Assembly (NCBI GenBank): GCA_945873195.1
Contig: CAMCDA010000026.1
Location: 1 to 33,896, forward strand
Direction: 5' to 3'
Source: Asaia bogorensis
Lineage (GTDB): Bacteria; Pseudomonadota; Alphaproteobacteria; Acetobacterales; Acetobacteraceae
Length of the DNA: 33,896 bases
Below are positions 23,131 to 30,563 of the stretch, piece after piece. Position numbers and translations under genes: made by a program. Below the pieces are notes generated by a model, which saw only the letters and a program-made list of their open reading frames with translations, did no database searches and had not been told where the DNA came from. The first letter of the stretch is position 1. Every line of letters starts with the position of its first letter.

Positions 23131-23997
23131 ATGGTCGTCACGCCCTCTGTCGGAGAGATGTTGCGCGCCTGGCGCCAGCGCCGCCGCATGAGCCAGATCG
23201 ACCTCGCCGACCAGGCGGAGATCGCGGTCAAGTTCCTCGGCCAGATTGAAACCGGCCGAGCGGTGGCGAGCAGGGCATTGGTGCTGCGGCTGGCGGAGGA
23301 GATGAATGTGCCGCTGCGGGACCGCAACGCGCTGACCACCGCCGCCGGCTATGCGCCGATGTTCTCCGAGCGGCGGCTGGACGATCCGGGCCTCGGCTTC
23401 GTGGGGCAGGGGCTGCAAGCGATCCTGGACGCGCAGGAGCCGTACCCCGCCATGGCGACCGACCGCCACTGGAACCTTGTCGCCGCCAACAAGGCCTTGC
23501 ACCGGCTGGTCGCGGGGGCGGATCCGTTACTGCTGCAAGCGCCGATCAACGCGCTCCGGCTTTGGCTGCATCCGGTCGGCCTCGCGCCGCGCATCGCCAA
23601 TCTGCGCGACTGGCGGGAGCATATGACCAATCGCCTGCGCCGGCGCATCGCGCTGACCGATGACATCCGGCTGTCGGACATGCTGGAGGAAATCCGCGAC
23701 TACCCGCTGCCGCGCGGCGCCCCTCCGGCGCGTCCCGACAAGGTGTCCGAGACCGCGGTGGTCCCGTTCCGGCTGGTGACGATCGACGGCACGCTGAGTT
23801 TCTATGCGACAACCACGCAATTCGCGGCGCCGATGGATGTGACGCTCTCGGAACTGACGATCGAGACGTTCTATCCGCTGGACCTGGAAACCGCGACGAT
23901 CATCCGGCAGATGGCGGCGGAATCGTCCCCCCGGACCTGCGCCGAACTGATGGCCGCCGCGCCGGCGCCCGAGCGCTATGGCGTGGGCACGCGCTGA
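23131..23997 (+). CDS. XRE family transcriptional regulator with MmyB-like ligand-binding domain
   Basis: This 288-residue regulator has a helix-turn-helix of the XRE type at about 8-62 (MLRAWRQRRRMSQIDLADQAEI, then IETGRAVASRALVLRLAEEMNV). An MmyB-like domain covers about 95-280, with FVGQGLQAILDAQEPYPAMATDRHWNLVAANKAL as its conserved start. Members of this family sense small, often fatty-acid-like molecules. The ATG at 23131 follows a strong purine-rich ribosome site; the frame upstream from 22882 overlaps the amidohydrolase and is not used. Its last 22 bases overlap the end of the convergent exporter gene. It may control the amidohydrolase, itself or the convergent operon; sequence alone does not decide. 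Confidence 0.9.
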   Translation: MVVTPSVGEMLRAWRQRRRMSQIDLADQAEIAVKFLGQIETGRAVASRALVLRLAEEMNVPLRDRNALTTAAGYAPMFSERRLDDPGLGFVGQGLQAILDAQEPYPAMATDRHWNLVAANKALHRLVAGADPLLLQAPINALRLWLHPVGLAPRIANLRDWREHMTNRLRRRIALTDDIRLSDMLEEIRDYPLPRGAPPARPDKVSETAVVPFRLVTIDGTLSFYATTTQFAAPMDVTLSELTIETFYPLDLETATIIRQMAAESSPRTCAELMAAAPAPERYGVGTR

Positions 23998-24848
23998 GCC
24001 GGCCGCCGATCCTGGTGCCACGTGTATAGCCCGCTGGCCACCACGATCGCGCCGCCCAGGAAGGTCCAGAACGCGGGGATGTCGCCGAAGACCAGGAATC
24101 CCATGACCGAGGCCCAGACCAGCAGCGTATAGCTGTAGGGCTGCATGGCGCTCGCGTCGGCATAGTCCATGGCTTTGATCAGGCCGTAGTGGCAGATCGC
24201 GCCCAGGATGCCGATCAGCAGCAGGAAGCCCCAGGCGGCGGGGGTCACCGGTTCCCACTGGAAGGGTACCACCAGCGTGGCGGCGCCGAGGCCGATGAAG
24301 GCCGACCAAAGCAAGGTCGTTTCAGGCGCGTCGTCGCGGGCGACCATGCGGAGCATGATCTGGTACAGCCCCCACATCAGCGCGCCGACCAAGGGCAGGG
24401 CCATCGGCCATTCCAGGCTCACGAGGCCGGGGCGGACGATCAGCAGCACGCCCGCGAACCCGGCCAGCACGGCGAGCCAGCGGTGCAGCCCGACCTTCTC
24501 CCCCAGCATCGGCGCGGCGAGCAGGATGACGATCAGGGGGGATGTCGCGGCGATCGCGTGCGTCTCGGCCAGGGGCAGGTAGGCGAAGGCCAGGAAGAAT
24601 ACCGCGTTTTCCAGCATCGCCAGGATCGAGCGCCAGAACTGCAACCAGGGCCGCCGGCTGCGCGCCTGGCGCAGAATACCGCCGCGTCGGGCCACCAGGA
24701 GGGCGAAGCCGGCATAGATCACATAACGGACCCAGAGGGTCTGCATCACGGGATAGGACTGCACGAGAAACTTGCTGATCGAATCCATCACGGCGAAGCC
24801 GAACATGGACAGGCACATCAGCAATGCGCCGAGACTGTTGCGGCTCAT
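23976..24848 (-). CDS. DMT family transporter (EamA domains)
   Basis: This 290-residue inner-membrane protein has two EamA repeats of about five hydrophobic helices each, the plan of drug/metabolite exporters. The first repeat starts LGALLMCLSMFGFAVMDSISKFLV. The segment FFLAFAYLPLAETHAIAATSPLIVILLAAPMLGEKVG is the conserved end of repeat one. The second ends near VMGFLVFGDIPAFWTFLGGAIVV. ATG 24846-24848 follows the SDR stop by 11 bases, so they are co-transcribed. The longer frame to 25418 is a shadow of the SDR. The stop overlaps the convergent regulator by 22 bases. Export of amino acids or related metabolites is common in this family; the cargo is unknown. Confidence 0.92.
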   Translation of the reverse strand: MSRNSLGALLMCLSMFGFAVMDSISKFLVQSYPVMQTLWVRYVIYAGFALLVARRGGILRQARSRRPWLQFWRSILAMLENAVFFLAFAYLPLAETHAIAATSPLIVILLAAPMLGEKVGLHRWLAVLAGFAGVLLIVRPGLVSLEWPMALPLVGALMWGLYQIMLRMVARDDAPETTLLWSAFIGLGAATLVVPFQWEPVTPAAWGFLLLIGILGAICHYGLIKAMDYADASAMQPYSYTLLVWASVMGFLVFGDIPAFWTFLGGAIVVASGLYTWHQDRRPAQRVPTP

Positions 24849-24859
24849 GGGGATCGGGG

Positions 24860-25567
24860 TCAGTCCGGATAGATCATCTTGCGGGTGACCCCGCCATCGA
24901 CGGTGAAGGCGGCGCCGGTGATGAAGCCGGCCTCCGGTCCGGTCAGGAAGGCCACGAGGGCGGCGATATCCTCGGGCGTGCCGACGCGGCCGGCGGGGTG
25001 GAAGGCGTGGTCCGCCGGCGTGGGCGCGGGCCCCTTGGTGGCGATCCAGCCGGGGGCGATAGCGTTGACCCGGATATCGGGGCCGAGGCTGATCGCCAGC
25101 GCATGGGTCAGCGACAGCAGCCCGCCCTTCGAGGCCGCATAGGCTTCCGTATCCGGTTCCGACATATGCGCGCGGGTGGAAGCGATGGTGACGATCGATC
25201 CTTGGGCCGCTCGTAGCAGTGGGGCGGCGGCGCGGGCGAGCAGGAAGGCGCTGGTCAGGTTGGTCGCCAAAACCGAGGACCACTCGGTCAGAGTCAGCTC
25301 CGCCACCGGCTTGCGGATGCCGAAGCCGGCGTTGCAGACCAGGGCGTCGAGGCGGGCCTCCCCGGTCGCGATGTCGGCGATCAATGCCCCAACGGCGGCC
25401 TCGTCGGAGACGTCGCACACGACACCCCGGCCGCCGACCGGGGAAGACGGATCGCGATCAGCCACCACGACCCGCCAGCCGTCTCGGGCCAGGCGGGCGG
25501 CGATGGCCGCCCCGATGCCGCGCGCGCCGCCGGTGACCAGGGCAACGCGCGCGTCGGCGTCAGGCAT
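24860..25567 (-). CDS. SDR family oxidoreductase
   Basis: This classical SDR is 235 residues, slightly short. The cofactor motif TGGARGIG is at about 12-19, VADRDPSS after the second strand suggests NAD, and NAGF at about 82. Catalytic residues appear as TIASTRAH and YAASKGG. The C-terminus (FTVDGGVTRKMIYPD) is typical. It lies six bases after the MetY-like gene stop and 11 before the exporter, so the three likely form one operon. The substrate is unknown, and a link to sulfur amino acid metabolism is only suggested by position. Confidence 0.9.
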   Translation of the reverse strand: MPDADARVALVTGGARGIGAAIAARLARDGWRVVVADRDPSSPVGGRGVVCDVSDEAAVGALIADIATGEARLDALVCNAGFGIRKPVAELTLTEWSSVLATNLTSAFLLARAAAPLLRAAQGSIVTIASTRAHMSEPDTEAYAASKGGLLSLTHALAISLGPDIRVNAIAPGWIATKGPAPTPADHAFHPAGRVGTPEDIAALVAFLTGPEAGFITGAAFTVDGGVTRKMIYPD

Positions 25568-25573
25568 GTCGGC

Positions 25574-26863
25574 TCAGCCGGCGGCGTCCAGCGCCTGCGC
25601 CAGGTCGGCCAGGATGTCGTCGATATGCTCGATCCCGATCGACAGCCGGACATAGCCCGCGGTCACGCCCGTCGCCGCCTGCTCCTGCGGGGTCAGCTGC
25701 GAGTGCGTGGTGCTGGCCGGATGGATCGCCAGGCTGCGGGCGTCACCGATATTGGCCACGTGGTAGAACATCTTCAGGCTGTCGATGAACTTCCGGCCGG
25801 CGTCGATGCCGCCCTTCAGCTCGAACCCGCACAGGCCACCCTGGCCATGCGGCAGGTACTTGGCCGTCCGGTCAGCCGCCACGCCGGTGTGATGCGCGGG
25901 ATGGATGACGCGCGCCACTTCCTTCCGCCCGGCCAGGTAGTTGGAGACGGCGAGCGCGTTGCGGCTGTGTTCTCGCATCCGCAGCGGCAGCGTCTCCAGC
26001 CCCTGGATGAACATGAAGGCGTTGAACGGCGCCATGGCGGCACCGAGGTCGCGCAGCAGCGTCACCCGCATCTTCAGGATATAGGCGATCGGCCCCAGCG
26101 GCTTCACCGCCTGCGACCACACCGCCCCGTGATAGGACGGGTCGGGGGAGTTCAGCAGCGGCTGGCGCTCGGGGAAGGCTTCCCAATCGAAATTGCCGCC
26201 ATCGATGACCGCGCCGCCGATCGAGGTGCCGTGCCCGCCGATGTATTTCGTCGTCGAATACATCACCACGGCCGCGCCGTGATCAAACGGCCGGACCAGC
26301 AGCGGGGCCGCCGTGTTGTCCATGATCAGCGGAATGCCGAACTTGCGGCCGATCGCGGCGACGTCGGCGATCGGGAAGGGGATCAGCTTCGGGTTCGGCA
26401 GCGTCTCCGCGTAGTAGGCGCGGGTCTTGGCGTCGGTCGCGCGGGCGAAGGCTTCCGGATCGGCCGGATCGACGAAGCGGACCTCGATCCCCTGGTCCTT
26501 CAGCGTGTTGGCGAACAGGTTCCAGGTCCCGCCGTACAGGTCGGTGGAGGAGACGATGTTGTCCCCCGCGCGCGCCAGGTTCTGTACCGAAAACGCCGAC
26601 GCCGCCTGCCCGGACGCGAGCGTCAGGGCCGCCACGCCGCCTTCCAGCGCGGCCAGGCGCTGTTCCAGCGCGTCGTTCGTCGGGTTCATGATCCGGGTGT
26701 AGATGTTCCCCAGCTCCCGCAGCCCGAACAGGTTCGCGGCGTGTTCGCTGCTGTCGAACTGATAGGACGTGGTCTGGTAGATCGGCACGGCGACGGCGTT
26801 GGTCGCGCTGTCACGCCGCCATCCGGCATGCAGGGCCAGGGTCTCGGGGTGCTTGGATGCCAT
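25574..26863 (-). CDS. O-acetylhomoserine sulfhydrylase-like PLP enzyme
   Basis: This 429-residue Cys/Met-metabolism PLP enzyme probably joins O-acetylhomoserine with sulfide or methanethiol to make homocysteine or methionine in the cytoplasm. K206 in YSTTKYIGGHG is the Schiff-base lysine. YTRIMNPTNDALEQRLAALEGG is the N-terminal active-site signature, and D182 (IMDNTAAP) contacts the pyridine ring. Length fits the MetY group rather than the shorter MetB/MetZ. The ATG at 26861-26863 has AGGAGGCG nearby. A perfect TATAAT lies 27 bases upstream, so the leader is too short for a SAM riboswitch. It heads an operon with the SDR and exporter. Confidence 0.92.
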   Translation of the reverse strand: MASKHPETLALHAGWRRDSATNAVAVPIYQTTSYQFDSSEHAANLFGLRELGNIYTRIMNPTNDALEQRLAALEGGVAALTLASGQAASAFSVQNLARAGDNIVSSTDLYGGTWNLFANTLKDQGIEVRFVDPADPEAFARATDAKTRAYYAETLPNPKLIPFPIADVAAIGRKFGIPLIMDNTAAPLLVRPFDHGAAVVMYSTTKYIGGHGTSIGGAVIDGGNFDWEAFPERQPLLNSPDPSYHGAVWSQAVKPLGPIAYILKMRVTLLRDLGAAMAPFNAFMFIQGLETLPLRMREHSRNALAVSNYLAGRKEVARVIHPAHHTGVAADRTAKYLPHGQGGLCGFELKGGIDAGRKFIDSLKMFYHVANIGDARSLAIHPASTTHSQLTPQEQAATGVTAGYVRLSIGIEHIDDILADLAQALDAAG

Positions 26864-26889
26864 GGGGGACGCCTCCTGATTTATGCGTG

Positions 26890-26895
26890 ATTATA
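26890..26895 (-). promoter_or_regulatory. Probable -10 box of the metY-like operon
   Basis: TATAAT is exact on the minus strand, 26 bases before the start codon. The -35 region at 17 bases has only GTTTAC, so the match is one-sided. The region is clearly more A+T-rich than its surroundings. Confidence 0.45.
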
Positions 26896-26953
26896 GGCCT
26901 TACGGCCGCCCGGTAAACGCATGATTCCCTGGGGGATTCGGCTGCGTCCCTGG

Positions 26954-27000
26954 CGATGGCCGGGTCAAGCCCGGCCAGGACGGGCGGAGCCGTCTCGGGG
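26954..27000. repeat. Single copy of the TCGGGTC repeat family
   Basis: The sequence matches the right arm of the pair at 14636-14692 with scattered substitutions. It contains the hairpin GGCCGGG-TCAAG-CCCGGCC (26958-26976), followed by AGGACGGGCGGAGCCGTC. It lies between the starts of the metY-like operon and the end of the DsbA-like gene. Confidence 0.7.
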
Positions 27001-27059
27001 CAAACGCAATGGGGGAAGGTGCATCCCCCAAGGCCGGTCGCCAGAGAAACCAGCGCCCG

Positions 27060-27806
27060 TCAGGCCGCCTTTTCGAGCAGGATCTTGTTCCCCCGCCGCA
27101 ACGCGTTTGCGATCGTCTCGGCCGGCATCGCCCCCGAAAACAACCCGTACCCATCCAAAAAGAACGACGGGACCCCATTCACCCCAGCCTCCCGCGCGGC
27201 CTGGTCCGCCGCCCGCATCTCCTGGTCAGCCAGCGAGCCCGACAGGAACGCGGCAACCTCGGCCGCGTCCATCCCGGCCTCCACCGCGCAGGCGGTCAGC
27301 ACCGCGTGGTCGCCGACATCCGCGCCCTGGGTGAAATAGGCCTTGAACACGACCTCCATCGCCGCGTCCTGCACGCCCTTCGTGCCGGCGAACCAGATCA
27401 GCCGATGCGCGTCGATCGTGTTCGGGGTCCGCGTCATCAGGTCGGTGCGGAACGCCAGCTCCACCCCGGCCGCCGATTCGGTGATCCGCTGGTCAAGCTC
27501 CGCGGCCTTGGCGGCGCTGCCGAACTTCATCGCCCGATACGACGCCCGGTCCCGCCCCTCGGCCGGCATGTCGGGGTTGAGCTGGAACGGGTTCCAATGC
27601 ACCGAGAAATGCAGCCCCTCGGCCCGCAGCATCTCGAGCGCCCGCTCCAACTGCCGCTTGCCGATATAGCACCAGGGGCAGATCACGTCGGAGACGATGT
27701 CGATCCGCGTGCCCACCGCGGGCTTCTCACCCAGGGAAACCGGGGCCGCCGTGTCGTCGCATCCATCGGGGCCGCATACCGCGCCGCCGGAGATATTGTC
27801 GTCCAT
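27060..27806 (-). CDS. DsbA family oxidoreductase (FrnE-like)
   Basis: This 248-residue thioredoxin-fold protein has a CPWC motif at C43-C46 (VICPWCYIGK) after the first strand and a cis-Pro loop in GVNGVPSFFLDGYGLFSG, the pattern of FrnE/2-hydroxychromene-carboxylate-isomerase-like DsbA relatives. No signal peptide is visible, so it is probably cytoplasmic. Two further cysteines (C11, C16) sit in a short N-terminal tail, possibly a metal or redox site. The ATG at 27804-27806 is taken, with GGCAGGCGG upstream; the much longer open frame overlaps the divergent CobW gene and is a shadow. The partner is unknown, but the divergent metal GTPase suggests a stress or metal link. Confidence 0.9.
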   Translation of the reverse strand: MDDNISGGAVCGPDGCDDTAAPVSLGEKPAVGTRIDIVSDVICPWCYIGKRQLERALEMLRAEGLHFSVHWNPFQLNPDMPAEGRDRASYRAMKFGSAAKAAELDQRITESAAGVELAFRTDLMTRTPNTIDAHRLIWFAGTKGVQDAAMEVVFKAYFTQGADVGDHAVLTACAVEAGMDAAEVAAFLSGSLADQEMRAADQAAREAGVNGVPSFFLDGYGLFSGAMPAETIANALRRGNKILLEKAA

Positions 27807-27854
27807 CCGCCTGCCTCCCTTGCCAGGGGCCTCGCGGCCCCGGATAGTCCGTTC

Positions 27855-28859
27855 GTGATCCCTGTCTCCATCGTCACCGGCTTCCTGGGCAGTGGCAAGA
27901 CCACCCTGATCGGGCGGGTCCTGCGCGACCCCGCCTTCGCGCGCACCGCGGTCATCGTGAATGAGTTCGGGGAGATCGGCCTCGACCACGAACTGATCGC
28001 GTCCAGCGACGAAACCCTCATGGCGCTGACCACCGGCTGCCTCTGCTGTGCCGTGCAGGGCGATCTGTCGCGGACGCTGCTGAACCTGCGCGCCACCCAG
28101 GCAAACGCCTATGACCGGGTACTGATCGAGACCTCGGGCCTGGCGGACCCCGCCCCCATCCTGCACGCGCTGATGACCGACCGCGCCCTCGCGCAGGACC
28201 ACGCGATCGACACCATCGCCACCGTCGTCGATTCGCTGCTCGGCGCCGACACGCTCGCCGCCCATCCGGAGGCGCGGCGGCAGGTCGCGCTGGCCGATGT
28301 GCTGATCCTGAGCAAGCTGGACCTCGCCGATCCCGCCCCGGCCCTTCTGGAGACCCTGGCCGCGATCAACCCCGCGGCCGAACGCCACCAGGCCGCGACC
28401 ATCGCGCCGGCGGCCCTGTTCGGCGGCGGGGAAGGCGCCGCCCGCGCAACCCAGCTCACGGACCGGCTCGCGCGGCTGCCCGACCAGCCAGTGGCCTCTC
28501 CGTTTTCCGTGGCCCGCCACACGGATGGGATCGAGTCGTTCAGCCTGGTCCGCGAGCGGCCGATCCCGGCGCTGGCGCTGACCCTGCTGTTGCAGGCCCT
28601 GGCCGAACATTGCGGCCCGCGCTTGCTGCGGATGAAGGGGATCATCGCGATCGAGGAAGCGCCCGAGCGGCCCGCCGTCGTGCACGGCGTGCAGCATGTC
28701 TTCGCCCCACCCGAATTCCTGTCTGCATGGCCCGAGGGCCCGCGGCTGTCGCGGCTGGTGTTCATCACCCGTGGCGTGCCCCGCTATTTTCCCGCCCGCC
28801 TGCTTGATATGATCGAGGCGGAGGTCCGGGAGGAGATGCAGTCCGCGTCCGGACCGTAG
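27855..28859 (+). CDS. CobW/COG0523 family metal-binding GTPase
   Basis: This 334-residue P-loop GTPase belongs to a family that supplies metal, often zinc or cobalt, to proteins. Walker A is GFLGSGKT at 9-16, the metal motif GCLCC is at 61-65, the switch ETSGLADP is at 92-99, and SKLD at 153-156 replaces the usual NKxD. The C-terminal CobW_C domain covers about 230-325 (MKGIIAIEEAPERPAVVHGVQHVF). Start GTG at 27855 is chosen because IPVSIVTGFLG then begins at the usual distance; its ribosome site is weak. The client metal is not readable. I see no Zur-box-like dyad in the 48-base gap. The only structure there is a small hairpin (27826-27841). Confidence 0.88.
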   Translation: MIPVSIVTGFLGSGKTTLIGRVLRDPAFARTAVIVNEFGEIGLDHELIASSDETLMALTTGCLCCAVQGDLSRTLLNLRATQANAYDRVLIETSGLADPAPILHALMTDRALAQDHAIDTIATVVDSLLGADTLAAHPEARRQVALADVLILSKLDLADPAPALLETLAAINPAAERHQAATIAPAALFGGGEGAARATQLTDRLARLPDQPVASPFSVARHTDGIESFSLVRERPIPALALTLLLQALAEHCGPRLLRMKGIIAIEEAPERPAVVHGVQHVFAPPEFLSAWPEGPRLSRLVFITRGVPRYFPARLLDMIEAEVREEMQSASGP

Positions 28860-28891
28860 GCTTTCAAAAGTTTTAGGGAGAACTCCACGAG

Positions 28892-30469
28892 ATGCTCAAC
28901 CGGCGCACGTTCCTCGCCGCATCCGCCGCCGCGCCGCTCGCGCGACCGGCCCTCGCCGCACCCAACGCCCGCACCCTGGTCTGCGTCCCACAGGCGGGCC
29001 TGACCTCGATCGACCCGGTCTGGAGCAGCGCGCAGGTCGTGCGGAACATGGCCTTCATGGTCTACGACGTGCTGTACGGCCTCGATGAGAACATGGTCCC
29101 CCGCCCGCAGATGGTCGAAGCCGACCTGATGGAGGATGGCGGCAAGCGCTGGACCATCAAGCTGCGGGAAAACCTGGTCTTCCATGACGGCGAAAAAGTG
29201 CTGGCGCGGGACTGCGTTGCCTCCCTGAAGCGCTGGATGGCGCGCGACCAGGTGGGTGTGACCATCGCCCGCCGGACGGAGGCGCTGGAGGCGATCGACG
29301 ACCGCACCTTCGTGCTGCGCATGAACCGTCCCTTCCCGCATCTGCGCAAGGCGCTGTGCAAGATCATCACCCCCGCCGTGATGATGCCCGAACGCCTGGC
29401 CATGACCGATCCGTTCAAGCAGATACCGGAAGCCATCGGCAGCGGCCCGTTCCGCTGGCTGGCCAAGGAACAGGTCCTCGGCAGCTCCGCCGCGTTCGAG
29501 CGGTTCGACAAATACGTCTCCCGCAACGAAGCCCCCAGCTACATGGCGGGCGGGCGGCCGATCTACGTCGACCGGGTCGAATGGAAGATGATGCCCGATG
29601 GCGCCACCGCGGCGAACGCGCTGGTGACCGGAGAGATCGACTGGATCGAAATCCCGCTGCCCGACCTGCTGCCGATGCTGAAAAAGGCAAAGGGCGTGCG
29701 GACCGAGGTGCTGGACACCCAGGGCCAGATCCATTTCCTCCGCCCTAACCACACCGTTACGCCTACGAACAATCCGGCAATCCTGCGCGCGATGCTGGCG
29801 GCGATCGACCAGAAGGAGGTGATGCTGGCGGTCATGGGCGGTGATCCCACCAACATGATCACCGATGTCGGCTTTCTCCGCAGCCCGCACCCGGAGGTCC
29901 GCGAAGCCGGCCTCGATCTGGTCCGCAAGCGGCACAGCAAGGCCGAACTCAAGGCCATGCTCGACAAGGCGGGTTACAAGGGCGAACGGATCGCCATCCT
30001 GCACGCGACCGAGCACACGTTCTACAACCCCTCCGCCTCCATCATCGGCCATCAACTGCGGGAGGCCGGCTTCAACGTCGACAACCAGCCGATGGACTGG
30101 GGCACCGTGCAGGCGCGCCGGATCAGCAAGGAGCCGGTGGAAAAGGGCGGCTGGTCGTTGTTTCCCAGTGTCGCGCCGTTTCCCGACTATACGGACCCGC
30201 TGCTGGCCAACTTCATCCGCAGCAACGGCAAGGATGCCTGGTTCGGCTGGCCCGACGATCCGAAGATCGAATCCCTCTATGCCACCTGGCTGGAGACATC
30301 GGACCCGGCCGAACAGATCAGGCTGGAGCGTGACTACCAGCTCCAGGCGTTCGCGACGCTGCCCTTCATTCCACTGGGCGGCTATCGACAAACCTCCGCC
30401 TGGCGGGACAATCTGCAAGGTGTCCTGAAAGGACCGTCCATCGTGTTCTGGAACGTCAGGAAAACCTGA
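28892..30469 (+). CDS. ABC transporter solute-binding protein, SBP_bac_5 family (first of tandem pair)
   Basis: This 525-residue periplasmic binding protein of the dipeptide/oligopeptide type (family 5) has the signal MLNRRTFLAASAAAPLARPALA, with a twin-arginine RRTFLA motif and a cleavage site after about residue 22. The mature part starts with TLVCVPQAGLTSIDPVWSS and follows the family pattern (LRENLVFHDGEKVLARDCVASL). Ribosome site AGGGAGA precedes the ATG. A clear paralogue lies 94 bases downstream, with many identical stretches. No permease or ATPase genes are near, so these may be orphan receptors or use a transporter coded elsewhere. The ligand is unknown. Confidence 0.92.
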   Translation: MLNRRTFLAASAAAPLARPALAAPNARTLVCVPQAGLTSIDPVWSSAQVVRNMAFMVYDVLYGLDENMVPRPQMVEADLMEDGGKRWTIKLRENLVFHDGEKVLARDCVASLKRWMARDQVGVTIARRTEALEAIDDRTFVLRMNRPFPHLRKALCKIITPAVMMPERLAMTDPFKQIPEAIGSGPFRWLAKEQVLGSSAAFERFDKYVSRNEAPSYMAGGRPIYVDRVEWKMMPDGATAANALVTGEIDWIEIPLPDLLPMLKKAKGVRTEVLDTQGQIHFLRPNHTVTPTNNPAILRAMLAAIDQKEVMLAVMGGDPTNMITDVGFLRSPHPEVREAGLDLVRKRHSKAELKAMLDKAGYKGERIAILHATEHTFYNPSASIIGHQLREAGFNVDNQPMDWGTVQARRISKEPVEKGGWSLFPSVAPFPDYTDPLLANFIRSNGKDAWFGWPDDPKIESLYATWLETSDPAEQIRLERDYQLQAFATLPFIPLGGYRQTSAWRDNLQGVLKGPSIVFWNVRKT

Positions 30470-30563
30470 CAAGCGGCATGGGCCGCGGCGCGCGGTGACG
30501 GGACGATCGGGTCAAACTGGATAACGCCGAAAAGGCACCAAGCCGCAAGGCACCAGGGAGAAA

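Noticed and set aside
26864-27059. SAM riboswitch before the metY-like gene
   Set aside because: A TATAAT box lies 26 bases from the start codon, which leaves no room for a riboswitch, and no such fold is visible upstream.
27807-27854. Zur-type operator before the CobW-like gene
   Set aside because: The gap holds only a six-base hairpin (27826-27841) and no A+T-rich Zur-like palindrome.
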